From an uncultured Flavobacteriales bacterium (GTDB lineage Bacteria; Bacteroidota; Bacteroidia; Flavobacteriales_D; Parvicellaceae): a stretch of DNA of 64,000 nucleotides. The stretch's first letter is position 1, and each line of letters starts with the position of its first letter. Positions 63,601 to 64,000 of this stretch are shown piece after piece. The notes beneath the pieces are model-generated. The model was not told where the DNA came from and made no database searches. It saw only the letters and a list, made by a program, of their open reading frames with translations. The stretch spans positions 1 to 64,000 of the forward strand of contig CALSMU010000019.1 in the NCBI GenBank assembly GCA_943787535.1, read 5' to 3'. The translations under genes and the position numbers were made by a program.

Positions 63601-64000
63601 CAAAAAACCTGGTGGTCAAGGTGGTGTTGGAGGGATGTCTAGCAAAGAGATTGCGCAAATGGCTGCCGCCCAAAGTGCCTTAAGAAAACAAATGGAACAA
63701 ATGGGCCAGGAGCTTAACAAAGACGGATCAGGCAATGGAAATGGCTTAAAAAAAATAGCCAAGGACATGGAAAAACTAGAGGAAGATATTGTCAATAAAA
63801 GAATTTCGAAAGAGACAATAATGCGCCACAAAGATATTATGACCCGCCTTTTGAAGCACGAGAAAGCACAAAGAGAAAGGGAGTTTGATGAGAAAAGAGA
63901 AGCTAATGAAGCAAAAAAGCAACTTTTTAGTAACCCAAATGAATATCTTGAGTATAAGGAAGACAAAGAGAAGGAAATCGAAATGTTAAAAACGATTCCT
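60680..64000 (+). CDS. DUF4175 family coiled-coil membrane protein, 3' end outside window
   Basis: An open frame from ATG 60680 to the window edge, 1107 codons without a stop. Three N-terminal membrane helices are visible (about 27-50 GLIYSSALLCSFFLFAILLE, 57-80 and 158-175 FLFSPIVVLLIISF). Beta-rich extracytoplasmic sequence follows to about residue 490. Then comes a very long Lys/Glu/Gln coiled coil (about 500-800, for example QKLQEELKAIQKGLLEK), helical blocks and a Gly/Lys-rich stretch (PPGEGECNKPGGKGNGKPSA). The last codons read EIEMLKTIP, which I recall as close to the usual DUF4175 C-terminus, so only about 20-25 residues are missing. Function is unknown. Minus-strand frames inside it are shadows. 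Confidence 0.85.
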   Translation, partial: MHGIDVLIEKLDEFIRKYYKNRLLKGLIYSSALLCSFFLFAILLEYFGEFDVVGRSLLFYGYLVLALFILVFYVSIPLFKLAKLGKLISYEQAAKIVGNHFGGIKDKIVNTLQLSESKENISPSHLTLISASIDQRVSQLTAVSFKSAIDFSENKKYLKFLFSPIVVLLIISFADSSIILNSTDNILHHNIIITDNAPFRFEVQNESLEVIQQENFLLSVKVKGNHFPNSVYVNVDGRRHKLKKTSNISFEHTFRNVNEDHDFYLSADDISSDNYLLRVMPKPSLMGFRINLDYPEYTDLKDEELNNVGDLTLPEGTKVEWGFMTKNTNQINLHFPDSLVVLSPFGQNSFSHTQQFFKSASYSISTQNDYITNDDSIAYFLNVIKDASPSISVDEKLDSGNTLVHYFNGEIADDYGFTKLVFKYKRVNDGKASKFESIQVPISKNYKKEQFFHYLDMSKLNLSPGESIEHYFVVWDNDRLNGPKSSRSQTRVYKAPTINELANKADKSNEDLKDKLSENLKDVQKLQEELKAIQKGLLEKPKPDWQDKNRLEDFLKKQRNLENKINQMKQDNSKKNNEQNEYEKLSEDILEKQQQLNELFEQLMTDEMKQMYKELQKMLEELNKNQLLNKMDQIELSQEQMEKELDRSLEQFKQMEFDSKLEKITDRLDELAEKQKDLSKETKNKEKSNFQLNKEQEKLNQEFKNIQEEMKELEELNEDLERKKNMLDTKEEEKNISEGLDESKKNIEDKKNKKAAEKQDQAAEDMDELSQMLKNMKSKDKEQKDSESMESLRQLLENLIQFSFEQEEVMHELKGLSPKDPQYVKLGQRQRKLEDDAQLLEDSLFALSKRVMQLGPHINKEVAAMNKNIENAVKHIADRQTPKASSEQQYVMTAANNLALLFDEAIKQMQKQQKGPPGEGECNKPGGKGNGKPSAKSMKEMQDALKKQLDKMKKSMEKADNSGGKKEGKKGDGGKKPGGQGGVGGMSSKEIAQMAAAQSALRKQMEQMGQELNKDGSGNGNGLKKIAKDMEKLEEDIVNKRISKETIMRHKDIMTRLLKHEKAQREREFDEKREANEAKKQLFSNPNEYLEYKEDKEKEIEMLKTIP

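Noticed and set aside
63079..63966. Two long minus-strand open frames (174 and 116 codons) within the end of the window
   Set aside because: They mirror the Lys/Glu/Gln-rich plus-strand DUF4175 coiled coil; the reverse reading gives Ser/Cys/Phe/Leu-rich low-complexity protein with no family features.

Overview
The window looks like a chromosomal segment of a low-GC, probably marine member of the Bacteroidota (order Flavobacteriales or a close relative). This is inferred from type IX secretion system (T9SS) C-terminal sorting domains on several secreted proteins, the Bacteroidota-type promoter pattern (TTG, about 19 bases, TAnnTTTG) upstream of two genes, LytTR two-component regulators, an F-type ATP synthase operon ordered atpB-E-F-H-A-G without atpD/atpC, the RDD/SpoIIM/DUF4129/DUF4350/MoxR/DUF58 cluster and a DUF4175 protein. 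No rRNA, tRNA, CRISPR array, transposase or phage gene was seen.

Layout. 1-6600 (minus strand): a truncated large secreted protein (TANFOR-like N-terminus) and a likely outer-membrane barrel, leuS, a small unknown protein, and a detached T9SS sorting domain that looks like the remnant of a lost gene. 6.7-16.6 kb is a secretion region. It holds a giant FN3/GEVED/P-domain T9SS protein on the plus strand, broken by two +1 frameshifts inside a recent 709-bp tandem duplication; then, on the minus strand, an Hsp20 chaperone, a 354-aa T9SS protein and a large PNGase F/LamG T9SS protein. 16.7-24.9 kb: rsmI and an RDD gene on the minus strand, divergent from a five-gene plus-strand operon (SpoIIM-like, DUF4129-like, DUF4350-like, MoxR, DUF58).

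24.9-31.4 kb (minus): a signalling operon of a secreted MORN-repeat protein, a multi-PAS HisKA_2 kinase and a LytTR regulator, followed by a secreted unknown protein whose signal-peptide codons contain a terminator-like hairpin, then DAHP synthase/chorismate mutase. A 344-bp AT-rich divergent intergenic region carries two exact copies of an 11-bp palindrome. 31.8-34.2 kb (plus): rpiB, an M28 peptidase and idi. 34.2-41.3 kb (minus): lipoproteins including a CotH/beta-helix protein, a YD-repeat-like protein, a WYL regulator and a TlpA-like thioredoxin. 41.4-43.1 kb (plus): an ECF-type sigma factor overlapping a membrane-anchored PKD/gliding-motility-C-terminal protein.

43.2-48.2 kb (minus): the ATP synthase operon. 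48.4-54.8 kb (plus): PBP1A with an unusual four-cysteine insert, two CoA-transferase subunits, a polytopic membrane protein and a GT2 glycosyltransferase. 54.8-60.3 kb (minus): a TPR hybrid histidine kinase with its LytTR regulator, hemN and queD. 60.7 kb to the end (plus): a DUF4175 protein cut by the window edge. Housekeeping genes (leuS, rsmI, rpiB, idi, atp, hemN, queD) are called with high confidence. The functions of most secreted and membrane proteins are inferred from domains only.
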